Shown: positions 46,186 through 55,224, numbered from the stretch's first letter. The stretch: DNA of 64,000 bases from Anaerocolumna sp047777345 (GCA_047777345.1 JBKEEJ010000015.1:6291-70290), one strand, 5' to 3'. Notes: a model not told the origin generated them from the sequence alone. A program made the numbers and translations.

Positions 46186-48104
46186 GCCATATAAGTGAAG
46201 AAAGAAAAGAAGTGTTATTGCGCAGATATGGAAGTAATAATGTTCCCGGAGGACCTGGCGGAGTAAGGCCGGGCCCAAGGGGAATGAAAGGTGGCCCCCG
46301 TGGCGGCATAGGCGGTGGTAAACCAAAAAACACAGGTGCCACAATAAGCCGGCTGCTTGCCTATATGGGGCGCGATAAGTTTAAAATTTTATTCGTTTTT
46401 ATATGCGTACTCGGCAGTACTTTGACAAACCTGGGCGGTGTCTATATTCTACGGCCCATTATTAACAATCTGGTTTCTTCTGACCAGACAGCAGAAGAAA
46501 AAGTACGTAATCTGGCACTGGGTATCCTTACTATGGCCTGCATTTATTTAATCGGGATTTTATGCGCCTATTTGCAGCAGCGCATTATGATAAATGTGTC
46601 TCAGAATGCCCTGGTAAAAATCAGGGAAGAACTATTTGGAAAGATTCAGAAACTTCCTGTAAAATATCATGACACCCATACCCATGGTGACATTATGAGC
46701 CGGTTTACCAATGACTTAGATTCTGTCGGTGAAATGCTCAATAATACGTTAACCCAGATATTTTCAGGTGTTGTTACCTTAATTGGTACCATAGCGCTGA
46801 TGTTTATAACAAACTGGATTCTGGCGCTGGTTATTATTTTAACCGTACCTGTGTTATTTAATGTGGGAAGAACTCTAAGCAATTACAGCAGGAAATTTTA
46901 TAAAATTCAGCAGCAGGCCCTTGGTGCTGTAAATGGATATATAGAAGAAACCGTTTCCGGTCAGAAAGTAATAAAGGTGTTTTGCCATGAAGAAACAACA
47001 ATGGAAGAATTCAGGTTCTTAAGTGATGATTTGCGTGAAAAGCAGGTTAAGGCACAGTTTTTCGGCGGTATTATGGGCCCGGTTATGGGCAATTTAAGCC
47101 AGGTAAGTTACGCTTTATCCGCAACCATCGGAGGAATCTTATGCCTGACTACGAATTTTGATATCGGAGGTCTTACCATATTTACCAATTATTCCAGGCA
47201 GTTTTCCAGGCCAATAAGCGAATTATCCCAGCAGATGAACATTATTTTTGCGGCACTTGCGGGAGCCGAGCGGGTATTTGAGGTAATGGATGAGGCACCG
47301 GAGGCAAAAGATCCGGAAGATGCCATAGAAATCTGTTCCGAAGACAATAAGACAGAAGGAGCAAAACCCATTAAGGGAGAAGTAATACTAAAAGATGTAA
47401 CTTTTGGCTATGTTCCTGGCAAGACAGTGTTAAAATCCATTAATGTAAAAGCGGAACCAGGGCAAAAAATTGCCTTTGTTGGTTCAACAGGTGCCGGAAA
47501 AACAACCATAACCAACCTGATTAACCGTTTTTATGATATTGAGCAGGGACAGATTTTAATTGACGGAGTGGATATAAAAAATATCCGGAAGGACTCTTTA
47601 AGAAATAATATTGCAATGGTGCTTCAGGATACCCACCTGTTTTCCGGTACGGTAAAGGAAAATATCCGCTACGGTCGTCTTGATGCAACCGATGAAGAAG
47701 TGGTGGAAGCTGCCAAAATTGCAAGCGCCCATTCATTTATTGAAAGATTGCCCCAAGGATACGATACGGTTTTGGATGGGGATGGAACCAATTTAAGCCA
47801 GGGTGAACGCCAGCTTCTTAATATTGCCAGGGCTGCCATATCAAAGGCTCCGATTCTGATACTGGATGAAGCTACCAGCTCCGTTGATACAAGAACAGAA
47901 AAGCATATTGAACATGGTATGGACCGGCTTATGAAAAACAGAACCACGTTTGTCATTGCCCACAGATTATCTACTGTTCGCAATGCCAATAAGATCATTG
48001 TACTGGAGCATGGGGAAATTGTGGAATCAGGTACCCATGATGAGCTTCTTGCAATGAAAGGAAGATATTATCAGCTTTATACCGGAGCAGTTGAACTGGA
48101 TTAG
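46182..48104 (+). CDS. Heterodimeric multidrug ABC exporter, subunit 2
   Basis: The 640-residue partner has a Gly/Pro/Arg-rich N-terminal extension of about 40 residues (GGPGGVRPGPRGMKGG), six membrane helices and an ATPase. Walker A is GSTGAGKTT and Walker B is ILILDEATSSVD with the catalytic Glu. The signature reads NLSQGERQL, with Gln in place of the second Gly position. The canonical Glu here and Asp in subunit 1 give one consensus and one degenerate ATP site. Confidence 0.9.
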   Translation: MSHISEERKEVLLRRYGSNNVPGGPGGVRPGPRGMKGGPRGGIGGGKPKNTGATISRLLAYMGRDKFKILFVFICVLGSTLTNLGGVYILRPIINNLVSSDQTAEEKVRNLALGILTMACIYLIGILCAYLQQRIMINVSQNALVKIREELFGKIQKLPVKYHDTHTHGDIMSRFTNDLDSVGEMLNNTLTQIFSGVVTLIGTIALMFITNWILALVIILTVPVLFNVGRTLSNYSRKFYKIQQQALGAVNGYIEETVSGQKVIKVFCHEETTMEEFRFLSDDLREKQVKAQFFGGIMGPVMGNLSQVSYALSATIGGILCLTTNFDIGGLTIFTNYSRQFSRPISELSQQMNIIFAALAGAERVFEVMDEAPEAKDPEDAIEICSEDNKTEGAKPIKGEVILKDVTFGYVPGKTVLKSINVKAEPGQKIAFVGSTGAGKTTITNLINRFYDIEQGQILIDGVDIKNIRKDSLRNNIAMVLQDTHLFSGTVKENIRYGRLDATDEEVVEAAKIASAHSFIERLPQGYDTVLDGDGTNLSQGERQLLNIARAAISKAPILILDEATSSVDTRTEKHIEHGMDRLMKNRTTFVIAHRLSTVRNANKIIVLEHGEIVESGTHDELLAMKGRYYQLYTGAVELD

Positions 48105-48138
48105 CACAAAACATACCAGAAACCAATTGGTTTGTATA

Positions 48139-48173
48139 ACCGTCAGAAAGCACAGCTTTCTGGCGGTTTTTTA
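48139..48173 (+). terminator. Terminator of the exporter operon
   Basis: ACCGTCAGAAAG (48139-48150) pairs with CTTTCTGGCGGT (48156-48167) with one G-U pair. TTTTTTATT follows. Confidence 0.85.
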
Positions 48174-48295
48174 TTGTATCGGAAATTCTTTTGATTTCCG
48201 ATGCAATAAAAAACTCCGGAGGATGCACACTAGCCCGATAGGAAGGTTTCTGTCAGTGGCAAAACCCGCTTGGCGCGAGGGTTTGCATGGAAACC
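48172..48295. repeat. Composite dispersed element B (hairpins plus structured tail)
   Basis: A hairpin around ATCGGAAAT and ATTTCCGAT with A/T flanks is followed by AAAAAACTCCGGAGGATGCA and then by a GC-richer tail with a further hairpin, GCAAAACCC with GGGTTTGC. The order and part of the sequence match 7015-7122. No protein is encoded. The remaining sequence to 48569 shows no other feature apart from the ribosome site of the next gene. Confidence 0.5.
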
Positions 48296-48569
48296 TTTTC
48301 TTGTAAATTGCATTACGGGTGCTTCAGAGTGTTTAAATATCCAGAATTTTGATAAGGAAGTATTCCTACATATATAGTATAATTGGTTAACCGGGAAACA
48401 AATGGAATGGGCCTGATCAGCGCACAGCTAAGTTTTCCGATGAACTGTTAATATAATCAGAACATGGGGTCATGTTAAAATATATGTAACTATAAATTAT
48501 AAGATTAGTCTGTTAGGAATTTTCTGTCTTTATTTATGTATATCTTTATTATATTAGAAGGAGGATAAG

Positions 48570-49575
48570 CTGATAAAATTTAAAAAACAAATATCAAAAG
48601 AAATAAAAATAGTAATACTTTGCCTTATTATTTCATCGGCCCAGTTTATTTGGAATGAAGAAAAAGCTTTGGCAGCCGCCATATAATTAAGTACCAAATC
48701 TTTTACCTTAGAAACCGGAAAAACAAAAATTTTAAAAGTTTCGGGAACGAAAAGGAAAGTAACCTGGACCAGCAGTAAAAAAGCTGTGGCAACGGTTAAC
48801 AGCACCGGGAAGGTAACGGCCAGGGCCCCCGGTACCGCAACCATCTATGCAAAGGTTGCAGGGAAAAAGTTATCTGCCAAGATTACCGTAAAAGCACCCA
48901 TTAAGTTAAGCAGTACATCGATAACTTTAGAAACAGGACAGACTAAGACATTAAAGGTAACTCAAACCAAGTCAAAAGTAACCTGGACCAGCAGCAAAAA
49001 AGCTGTGGCAACGGTTAACAGCACCGGGAAGGTAACGGCCAGGGTCCCCGGTACCGCAACCATCTATGCAAAGGTTGCAGGGAAAAAGTTATCTGCCAAG
49101 GTTACCGTAAAAGCACTGGGAATCCTATACGGATTTTAATGCTCCTTTGTATGGCAATTCCGCTTCTTATAAATCTGTAAGCTTGGATTCCAGTATTAAT
49201 TCCTGGATAAATGCCGGATTCCCAAAAGAAAAAATTGTAATGGGTGTTCCCTTTTATGGCCATATTTACAAAGCTGTTACCAATGCCAACAATGGTTTGA
49301 ACCAGGCCTATTCCGGAGGAAGTTCCATCAGTTATGCCAATATTGAGGCAAATTATTTAAATGCAGTGGGCTTTCAACGCTTTTTCCATGATACGGCAAG
49401 AGTTCCATGGCTATTTAACGGAACTGCTTTTATTACCTATGACGATGAACAATCTATGGCAGAAAAAGCTGTTTATATTAAGGAGAAAGGTTTAAACGGT
49501 GCTATGATATGGGAATTAAGCCAGGATTCCAGGGGAAAATTACTAAATACTTTATATCAGGAACTGAATAAATAG
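48570..49575 (+). pseudogene. Secreted GH18 chitinase-like protein with two Big2 domains, internally deleted
   Basis: An AAGGAGG site precedes a CTG codon and a signal-peptide-like N-terminus (IVILCLIISSAQFIWNEEKA, then LAAA). A TAA stop interrupts the frame after AAAI. Two bacterial Ig-like (Big2) domains follow, each ending KVAGKKLSAK-(I/V)-TVKA. Directly after the second, the frame shifts and the C-terminal part of a GH18 domain begins (WESYTDFNAPLYGN, then KIVMGVPFYGHIYK and GAMIWELSQD). The N-terminal part of the GH18 barrel with the DxxDxDxE active site is missing. The gene is therefore dead: one nonsense codon and one large deletion. Confidence 0.8.
48761..49115 (+). repeat. Near-identical tandem Big2-coding repeats
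   Basis: A 136-base segment at 48761-48896 recurs at 48980-49115 with only about three differences, a period of 219 bases. The second copy ends exactly where the GH18 deletion junction begins. Confidence 0.9.
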
Positions 49576-49600
49576 AAAAATTCCATAAATTTCTACGTAG

Positions 49601-49702
49601 CTGTTGCATTATGCAAAGTTTATTACAGGAATGTGCAATCTGTATCTTTTGTACACGATACATGTTGCCATTCCTGTTAATTTATGTTGTATAATGCAAC
49701 AG
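49601..49702 (+). repeat. Dispersed stem-loop element, copy 4 (terminator after the GH18 remnant)
   Basis: CTGTTGCATTATGCA (49601-49615) pairs with TGTATAATGCAACAG (49688-49702) apart from one base, and TTTTTT follows. The inner stem ACAGGAAT/ATTCCTGT matches copy 2. From here to 50048 I find no supported gene, only weak AT-rich frames. Confidence 0.7.
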
Positions 49703-50048
49703 TTTTTTCGTAGTGCAATTACAAATAAATGCGGTTTATTTTCGTATACTGGACGGAAAGGAAAGATTCCTGCCTGGGGAAGAAACGGGCTTTAAGGAGC
49801 TGGTCTACAAGACTTTTTTCCATAAAATTTTTCAGATATTGAAAACTGTCAGATATTTTAGCTCTATAAAAAATGCACAAAAACAGAAAGGCCTGTTATT
49901 GCTAATTGTGCCAAAAATTGAATATTTACACAAAAAGTTCTGACAAAAAGAGTTTTTTTGTGATAAAATATAATTAGTAATATTATGGCGAGGAGCTTTA
50001 ATTTTAATGAAGTTTATCATTTAAGAAGTTTACATGTGGGAGGATATT

Positions 50049-50270
50049 ATGAGAAGAATTGTCAGTGCCTGTTTATTGCAAACGTACGATTTGACACGGC
50101 AAATGGTGCGAACCCGGAATAAAAGTTGAAAGTCTGTTTAAAAACCTGACCGTAAGAAAATAAAATGCGTCATTAAGGAGCAAAAAAGGAAGCCGATGGT
50201 TCCATATTATTAAAATAAGAAAACAGTATTTTACGTATAAGACAGATGGTTATATTGACTGCATTTTGGG
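50049..50270 (+). pseudogene. Decayed small protein gene
   Basis: After an AGGAG-like site, a frame begins MRRIVSACLLQT and stops after 26 codons. Protein-like sequence continues in other frames: RFDTANGANPE, then KNLTVRKIKCVIKEQ, then EADGSILLKIRKQYFTYKTD. At least four changes are needed to join them: a missing base near 50086, an in-frame TAA, and missing A residues in two runs. I do not recognise the family with certainty. A terminator at 50271-50306 still follows. Confidence 0.5.
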
Positions 50271-50306
50271 AAATACCAGAGGAGATCCAGGCTCTTCTGG
50301 TATTTT
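50271..50306 (+). terminator. Terminator after the decayed small gene
   Basis: AAATACCAGAGGAG (50271-50284) pairs with CTCTTCTGGTATTT (50291-50304) with one G-U pair. The T residues continue after the stem. Confidence 0.8.
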
Positions 50307-50364
50307 TGCAGGCCTTTGTCTTTATAAAATAACAGAGTAAGCTATAATAATAGGAGAGGTTGTT

Positions 50365-50898
50365 ATGTATCAGGTTGGAGATTTAATTGTATTTGGCAAT
50401 AAGGGAGTTTGTAAAATAGATAATATAGGTACATTAGAATCATTTGACAGCAAAAAGCTTTATTATACCTTAATCCCTTATTTTTCAAGTGGAGGAAAAA
50501 TCTATACTCCTGTGGATAATGACAAAGTTATAATGAGACCCTTAATCTCTAAAGAGGAAGCCTTAAAGCTTATTGAGGATATAAAAAATATTGATACGAT
50601 ATGGATTACCAACGAAAAAAGAAGGGAACATGAATACAAAGAGGCGATTAGGAAATGTGATTGCAGAGAACTGGTCAGGATAATTAAAACAATTTATTTG
50701 CGTAAGCAATCCAGATTGACAAGAGGGAAAAGGGTATTATCAATTGATTCAAAATATTATAAAATAGCAGAAGAGAACTTTTACGGAGAATTATCCATTT
50801 CTCTTGGTATGAATATCGATGAGGTAAAAAAATGTGTTTTGGCAAAAATTAAGCAGTCGGAAACTTCATCGGAATTAAAAAATAAACTTAATCGATAA
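50365..50898 (+). CDS. CarD-family transcriptional regulator
   Basis: The 177-residue protein starts with the CarD/TRCF RNA-polymerase-interacting domain: YQVGDLIVFGNKGVCKIDNI, then YYTLIPYFSSGGKIYTPVDN. A helical C-terminal domain follows (KEEALKLIEDIKNID and later helices). CarD-like proteins bind the polymerase beta subunit and tune promoter opening. AGGAGAGG precedes the ATG. It is followed 35 bases later by a small AbrB/MraZ-like gene. Confidence 0.88.
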   Translation: MYQVGDLIVFGNKGVCKIDNIGTLESFDSKKLYYTLIPYFSSGGKIYTPVDNDKVIMRPLISKEEALKLIEDIKNIDTIWITNEKRREHEYKEAIRKCDCRELVRIIKTIYLRKQSRLTRGKRVLSIDSKYYKIAEENFYGELSISLGMNIDEVKKCVLAKIKQSETSSELKNKLNR

Positions 50899-50933
50899 GT
50901 TCTAAAAATAATTTACATTAGTATGGAGGTTAT

Positions 50934-51233
50934 ATGTTTTTAATAGGAGAAACAACAAACAAAGTAATTAACGGGAAACTGTCATTACCAAAAGAATATC
51001 ATTTAAAAAAGCGGGAGCTTCTTGGCAAATGGGCAGGGGAAAATGTCTTGTACATATCTGACTCAGAAAAATCCCTGAATTTTGCCGCAGGAAAAGAAAA
51101 CGCAAGCCAAAAGATTAAAGTGGATAATGATGACCGAATAGAAGTACCAAGAAAATTTGAAAATGCTCTTGCGGAAATAAAGGGCTGTATCACATCGATA
51201 GAAATAACATTTCATAAAAAAAATGAACAGTAA
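50934..51233 (+). CDS. Small AbrB/MraZ-like putative DNA-binding protein
   Basis: The 99-residue protein seems to hold two swapped-hairpin half motifs: NKVINGKLSLPKEYHL near the start and IKVDNDDRIEVPRKFENAL near residue 75. This is the layout of MraZ, which has two AbrB-type hairpins. It is shorter and diverged from true MraZ, and it is not next to rsmH (mraW) or other cell-wall genes. A GGAGG site lies upstream. Fold assignment is by pattern and tentative. Confidence 0.6.
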   Translation: MFLIGETTNKVINGKLSLPKEYHLKKRELLGKWAGENVLYISDSEKSLNFAAGKENASQKIKVDNDDRIEVPRKFENALAEIKGCITSIEITFHKKNEQ

Positions 51234-51337
51234 TATGACAGAGTACTACTAGAAACCGACGTAATGCAAAAGTGAAGCATACGCCGGTTTTGTTTTTTAA
51301 TAAAAGACTCATAAGTAAATGGACTTTCCTTCTGATT

Positions 51338-52219
51338 TTAGAATACTTTATGATCATGGGTAACATCAAATTTCCTGTCCATGGCATTTAATAAAATGTT
51401 GATTACCAGGTTGGCTTTTTTTGAAATATCAATATTGACAACATGAACATCATCGGGAAGAATTGCCTTGCTGCCACTTAAGTTAATTACCGCCGTATTT
51501 TCTGCATCTAAATATGGAAGAACCATTAAAGCCAGGTAAGAACCCAGAACGATTACTTTCTTATTGTTTAATTTTTTAATTTCTGAAACCGTAACATCTG
51601 AATAGAAAATAACCCGGTCCTTTGGTACGGAAGCAATTATAAAATCTGTATAATTCTTATTTTCATATTTCTCCAGAATAAAGTAATAATCTTTTCCAAC
51701 AAACTCAGCCGACTTTTTGATTGCCGTCGGTATATCGGAATATATCTGGTAAAAAAGGAAGTCATTTACAATCATGTCCACGGCAATAATAGGAACATAG
51801 TATGCGTCGGCCAACTCTTTGAATTCCTCGTGGGGAAGATCGAACGTAATAATGCCGTCAACATTGCGATTATATGGAATTTTATCTTCCGTATCCTTGA
51901 TTGGCATAATAAGGACATCATATTTCAATCGGTTGAGCCGTTCCACTAAAAGATTGACAAAATTTATAAAATCAAGATTCCGGGAAGGGGTCATTGGATT
52001 AAGCTGGTAGGAGATGCCTATGATATTATTCTTGCCTGTTGCAAGACTTTTGGCAGCGGAACTGGGAGTGTAGTTTAACAGATTGGCCCATTGAAGCACT
52101 TTTTTTCGTGTCTCATCACTGATTTTTTGATCGGTTTTGTTGTTCATGATGTAGGACACGGTTGCTACGGATACTCCTGCCGCTTTGGCAACATCCTTAA
52201 CGGTTACTTTATTTTTCAT
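51338..52219 (-). CDS. Short LacI-family regulator of the maltodextrin operon
   Basis: This 293-residue protein has a clear LacI helix-turn-helix (VTVKDVAKAAGVSVATVSYI) but a short, diverged effector domain. It lacks the usual final LIVRES strand and is about 40 residues shorter than most LacI proteins. It is divergent from the lipoprotein-GH13-MdxEFG operon, whose promoter carries two palindromes with a CG-containing centre. It is probably the local repressor. Truncation of the C-terminus cannot be excluded. Confidence 0.85.
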   Translation of the reverse strand: MKNKVTVKDVAKAAGVSVATVSYIMNNKTDQKISDETRKKVLQWANLLNYTPSSAAKSLATGKNNIIGISYQLNPMTPSRNLDFINFVNLLVERLNRLKYDVLIMPIKDTEDKIPYNRNVDGIITFDLPHEEFKELADAYYVPIIAVDMIVNDFLFYQIYSDIPTAIKKSAEFVGKDYYFILEKYENKNYTDFIIASVPKDRVIFYSDVTVSEIKKLNNKKVIVLGSYLALMVLPYLDAENTAVINLSGSKAILPDDVHVVNIDISKKANLVINILLNAMDRKFDVTHDHKVF

Positions 52220-52300
52220 GTTTTAACCTCTGTTTTTTGTTAAATCAAATCAACGTATAAATGTATCTTATCCAATGAAGAAAAAAAAGTCAATAGACTA

Positions 52301-52360
52301 TTGACAGCCTGAAAATCAAGTGGTAACATTTACTTAACCGGTTAACTTAACCGCTTAAGT
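52301..52360 (+). promoter_or_regulatory. Promoter and paired LacI operators of the maltodextrin operon
   Basis: TTGACA (52301-52306) is 17 bases from TAACAT (52324-52329). At the transcript start lie the perfect palindrome TTAACCGGTTAA (52334-52345) and, directly adjacent, ACTTAACCGCTTAAGT (52345-52360), which is palindromic except at its centre. Confidence 0.8.
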
Positions 52361-52384
52361 AAGGATTAATAGGAGGTTTATTTT

Positions 52385-53473
52385 ATGATGAGGTTTAAAG
52401 CGAAACAATTTTTACTTATGGTGGGCTTAAGCGTATTACTGATAGGGGCATTTGCCGCTTGCAATGGGAAAGAGAAGCAAAAGGAAGCTGCTTCCTATAC
52501 AATAACCTTTATGAATGGAGATACTACTCTTGGAACTGCCACAGTAAAGGAAAATGAAACATTATCACCCGATGACTATTCTTCTTATGAGTCAATTCCC
52601 GATACGGAATTTCTTGGGTGGTTTGAAACTCCAACCTTTTTGGAATCCAGTAAAAAGGATTTGACAACGGCCACCTTCAGTAAGGATACTACTCTTTATG
52701 GAAATTTTAAGTCAACCAAGGTTACCAAAGATGAAAGAGTATGGTACATAGCAGGTTCTTCTGATAAAGGGCCTTTAAAGCAAAATAACTGGGCCGGCGA
52801 CGTATCGGATGAAATTAAGGAACAGTTTGAGCTTAAACCAACCGGAAATGGAACCAATGAGTTTGCCATTACCATTGATTTATTTGCGGGAGATCAGTTT
52901 CAGATTATTCACGATTGGGCATGGGATGGCCAGAAAGGCTATGGCTGTTTTACAGCCATTGATGAGACCCAGATGGAAAATGGCGGAGGCCTTGGCGGTA
53001 GTGCTGATACGGCCAATGTGAATGTTATAATGGACGGTAACTATACTATTACACTTACAACAGACCCTGATAACCCGGTTCAGGATACACTTGCCATCGT
53101 AAGAAATGGGGACCCTCTTACGAAACCGGAAGAAGAAGAGGAAACTCCTTTCATTCCTACTCAAAACACCGGCGTAAGTGTTAAAGGCAGCTGGGTTGAT
53201 GACTGGTCTGACTTAAAAGAGTTAACAAGAAAAGATGGAACCAATGAATTTACAATTACATTGGACCTTGCGAAAGATACGGAACTTTGCTTTGTAATCA
53301 CTGAAAATGGTGAGGATACCGGTATTGTACTAAAAGAAGAAAACGTTAAGGACGAGGCTTCCAAAGCCTTATTAGCGAAAACCGGAAATAATATAAAAAT
53401 CGCTGCAGATGGAAGCTATACCTTTGCTGTTGATGCCGGTGACCAGACAGTAACCATAACAAAAGAAAAATAA
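52385..53473 (+). CDS. Surface lipoprotein with InlB-like repeat and starch-binding-like modules
   Basis: The 362-residue lipoprotein is anchored at Cys26 (AFAAC). An InlB B-repeat-like segment follows (YTITFMNGDTTLGTATV, then FLGWFETPTF and KDTTLYGNF). Next is a module with VWYIAGSSDKGPLKQNNW and WAWDGQKGYG that resembles starch-binding folds of the CBM26/SusF kind. A second related C-terminal module has VKGSWVDDWSDLKELTRKDG. It is the first gene of an operon with GH13 and a maltodextrin importer, so capture of starch fragments at the cell surface is likely. The binding role is inferred. Confidence 0.75.
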   Translation: MMRFKAKQFLLMVGLSVLLIGAFAACNGKEKQKEAASYTITFMNGDTTLGTATVKENETLSPDDYSSYESIPDTEFLGWFETPTFLESSKKDLTTATFSKDTTLYGNFKSTKVTKDERVWYIAGSSDKGPLKQNNWAGDVSDEIKEQFELKPTGNGTNEFAITIDLFAGDQFQIIHDWAWDGQKGYGCFTAIDETQMENGGGLGGSADTANVNVIMDGNYTITLTTDPDNPVQDTLAIVRNGDPLTKPEEEEETPFIPTQNTGVSVKGSWVDDWSDLKELTRKDGTNEFTITLDLAKDTELCFVITENGEDTGIVLKEENVKDEASKALLAKTGNNIKIAADGSYTFAVDAGDQTVTITKEK

Positions 53474-53532
53474 GACCAGATGCACAAGGCTTGGCAAAAT
53501 ATGGCTAGTTTAGTGTACAAAAGGAGGATTTT

Positions 53533-55224
53533 ATGAATAGATATGCGATCCAGCATATTGTTGATTCCGCCTATTGCTTTCCTGTATCCCAGAATGAAAT
53601 TGTGTTAAGGCTTCGAACAGCGAAAGATGATATTAAAAAAGCTTATGTTATTTATGAAAGCAAATATGTTATAGGAGAAAAACAGAAGAAAGCTGAAATG
53701 ACAAAGGGCTATACCGGCGAATTATTTGATTATTTTACCATAAAGCTGAAGCTTAATGACACCAGACTTGCCTATGTGTTTTACGTAAACGACGGGGAAG
53801 ATAATTATTATTTTTCCGAAGACGGGGTTACGAAAAGCTATGATTTTTCCATTGGCTATTTTAATTTTTTCCAATATCCCTTTATTAATAAAGCGGATAT
53901 TATGGAAGTAGTGCCCTGGATGAAAAACGCGGTTTTTTATGAAATTTTCGTGGATCGGTTCCACAGAGGATGTGCTGATAAAGATCTTACTTATATTAAC
54001 TGTAAATGGGGTGATATTCCGACTCCCCATACCTTTGCCGGAGGAGATTTAAAAGGAATCACAGAAAAGCTGGATTACTTAAGAAGCTTAGGCATTAATG
54101 CATTATATCTGACTCCTATTTTTCAGTCAAAGTCCAATCATAAATATGACATAATTGATTATTATAAAATTGACGAGCAGTTTGGAACCAACGAGGACTT
54201 AAAAGAGTTGGTGGACAGGGCTCACGGCATGGGTATAAGGGTTGTACTGGATGCGGTATTTAACCATTGCAGCGAACATTTTAATAAATTTCAGGATGTT
54301 GTAAAAAAGGGAAAGGCATCCAGGTATTCCGACTGGTTTATTATCCATGGCGACAAACCGGATAAGGCTTTGCGCAATTATGAAACATTTTCTTTCTGTG
54401 ATTACATGCCTAAGTTTAATACTTCCAATGATGAGGTTCAGCAGTATTTGATTCAGATGGCATGTCACTACATAACGGAATATAATATTGACGGATGGAG
54501 ACTGGATGTATCCGATGAAGTAAGCCATGATTTCTGGAGAAAGTTTCGCAAAGCGGTAAAAAAAGTCAAAAAGGATGCCGTGATTATAGGGGAAAACTGG
54601 CATGATGCTTGTTCCTATCTAAGAGGTGATCAGTATGACAGCATTATGAATTATGCCTTTACAAAAGGATGTCTGGATTATTTTGTGTTTGGTACCTTTA
54701 ATGCTGTGCAGTTTGCCAATAAACTAAATGACATATTAATGCGGAACAACGATTTGGTTAACTCCATGATGCTAAATCTTCTTGACAGTCACGATACTCA
54801 CAGATTTTACAGTTTGGTTGCCGGTGATAAAGAAAAGGTAAAAGCTGCCCTTTGCCTTATGTATCTGTTTCCGGGAGCACCATGTGTTTATTATGGAACG
54901 GAGATACTTTTGCCGGGTGGGTCTGATCCGGACTGCCGCAGATGTATGGATTGGGAGAAGGCAAATGCAGGCGGGAATGAAATTGCGGAACTGATGCGAA
55001 AACTGGCAAGGCTAAGGCAAGATTACAGTCTTTCGGATGGAAGAATTAAGATTTATTCTCAAAATAATATTTTTATTCTGAAAATTCAATTACAGGAAGC
55101 TAAAATTGAATTATACATAAATAACACGGACAAGGATTCCGCAGTTGATGGCATAAATATAAAACGGCATAGTCACAGGATTTATTTAAACGATACCGTT
55201 TATGAAGAAAGCCAATACTGTTAA
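53533..55224 (+). CDS. GH13 cyclomaltodextrinase/neopullulanase-like enzyme (second copy type)
   Basis: This 563-residue intracellular amylase-family enzyme has a short N-terminal sandwich and the GH13 barrel. The triad is Asp325 (DGWRLDVSDE), Glu354 (IIGENWH) and Asp421 (LLDSHDTHR), with region I reading DAVFNHCS. It lacks a signal peptide, so it acts on imported maltodextrin. AGGAGG precedes the ATG. It is clearly distinct in sequence from the GH13 enzyme at 41119, suggesting different substrates. Confidence 0.92.
   Translation: MNRYAIQHIVDSAYCFPVSQNEIVLRLRTAKDDIKKAYVIYESKYVIGEKQKKAEMTKGYTGELFDYFTIKLKLNDTRLAYVFYVNDGEDNYYFSEDGVTKSYDFSIGYFNFFQYPFINKADIMEVVPWMKNAVFYEIFVDRFHRGCADKDLTYINCKWGDIPTPHTFAGGDLKGITEKLDYLRSLGINALYLTPIFQSKSNHKYDIIDYYKIDEQFGTNEDLKELVDRAHGMGIRVVLDAVFNHCSEHFNKFQDVVKKGKASRYSDWFIIHGDKPDKALRNYETFSFCDYMPKFNTSNDEVQQYLIQMACHYITEYNIDGWRLDVSDEVSHDFWRKFRKAVKKVKKDAVIIGENWHDACSYLRGDQYDSIMNYAFTKGCLDYFVFGTFNAVQFANKLNDILMRNNDLVNSMMLNLLDSHDTHRFYSLVAGDKEKVKAALCLMYLFPGAPCVYYGTEILLPGGSDPDCRRCMDWEKANAGGNEIAELMRKLARLRQDYSLSDGRIKIYSQNNIFILKIQLQEAKIELYINNTDKDSAVDGINIKRHSHRIYLNDTVYEESQYC

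Noticed and set aside
48761..49115. CRISPR array or other spaced direct repeat
   Set aside because: The two long repeats encode Big2 protein domains in frame. There are no short repeats with unique spacers and no cas genes in the window.
49713..49943. 76-residue plus-strand frame after the GH18 remnant
   Set aside because: No start context, motif or similarity I recognise. The region is AT-rich and close to decayed genes.
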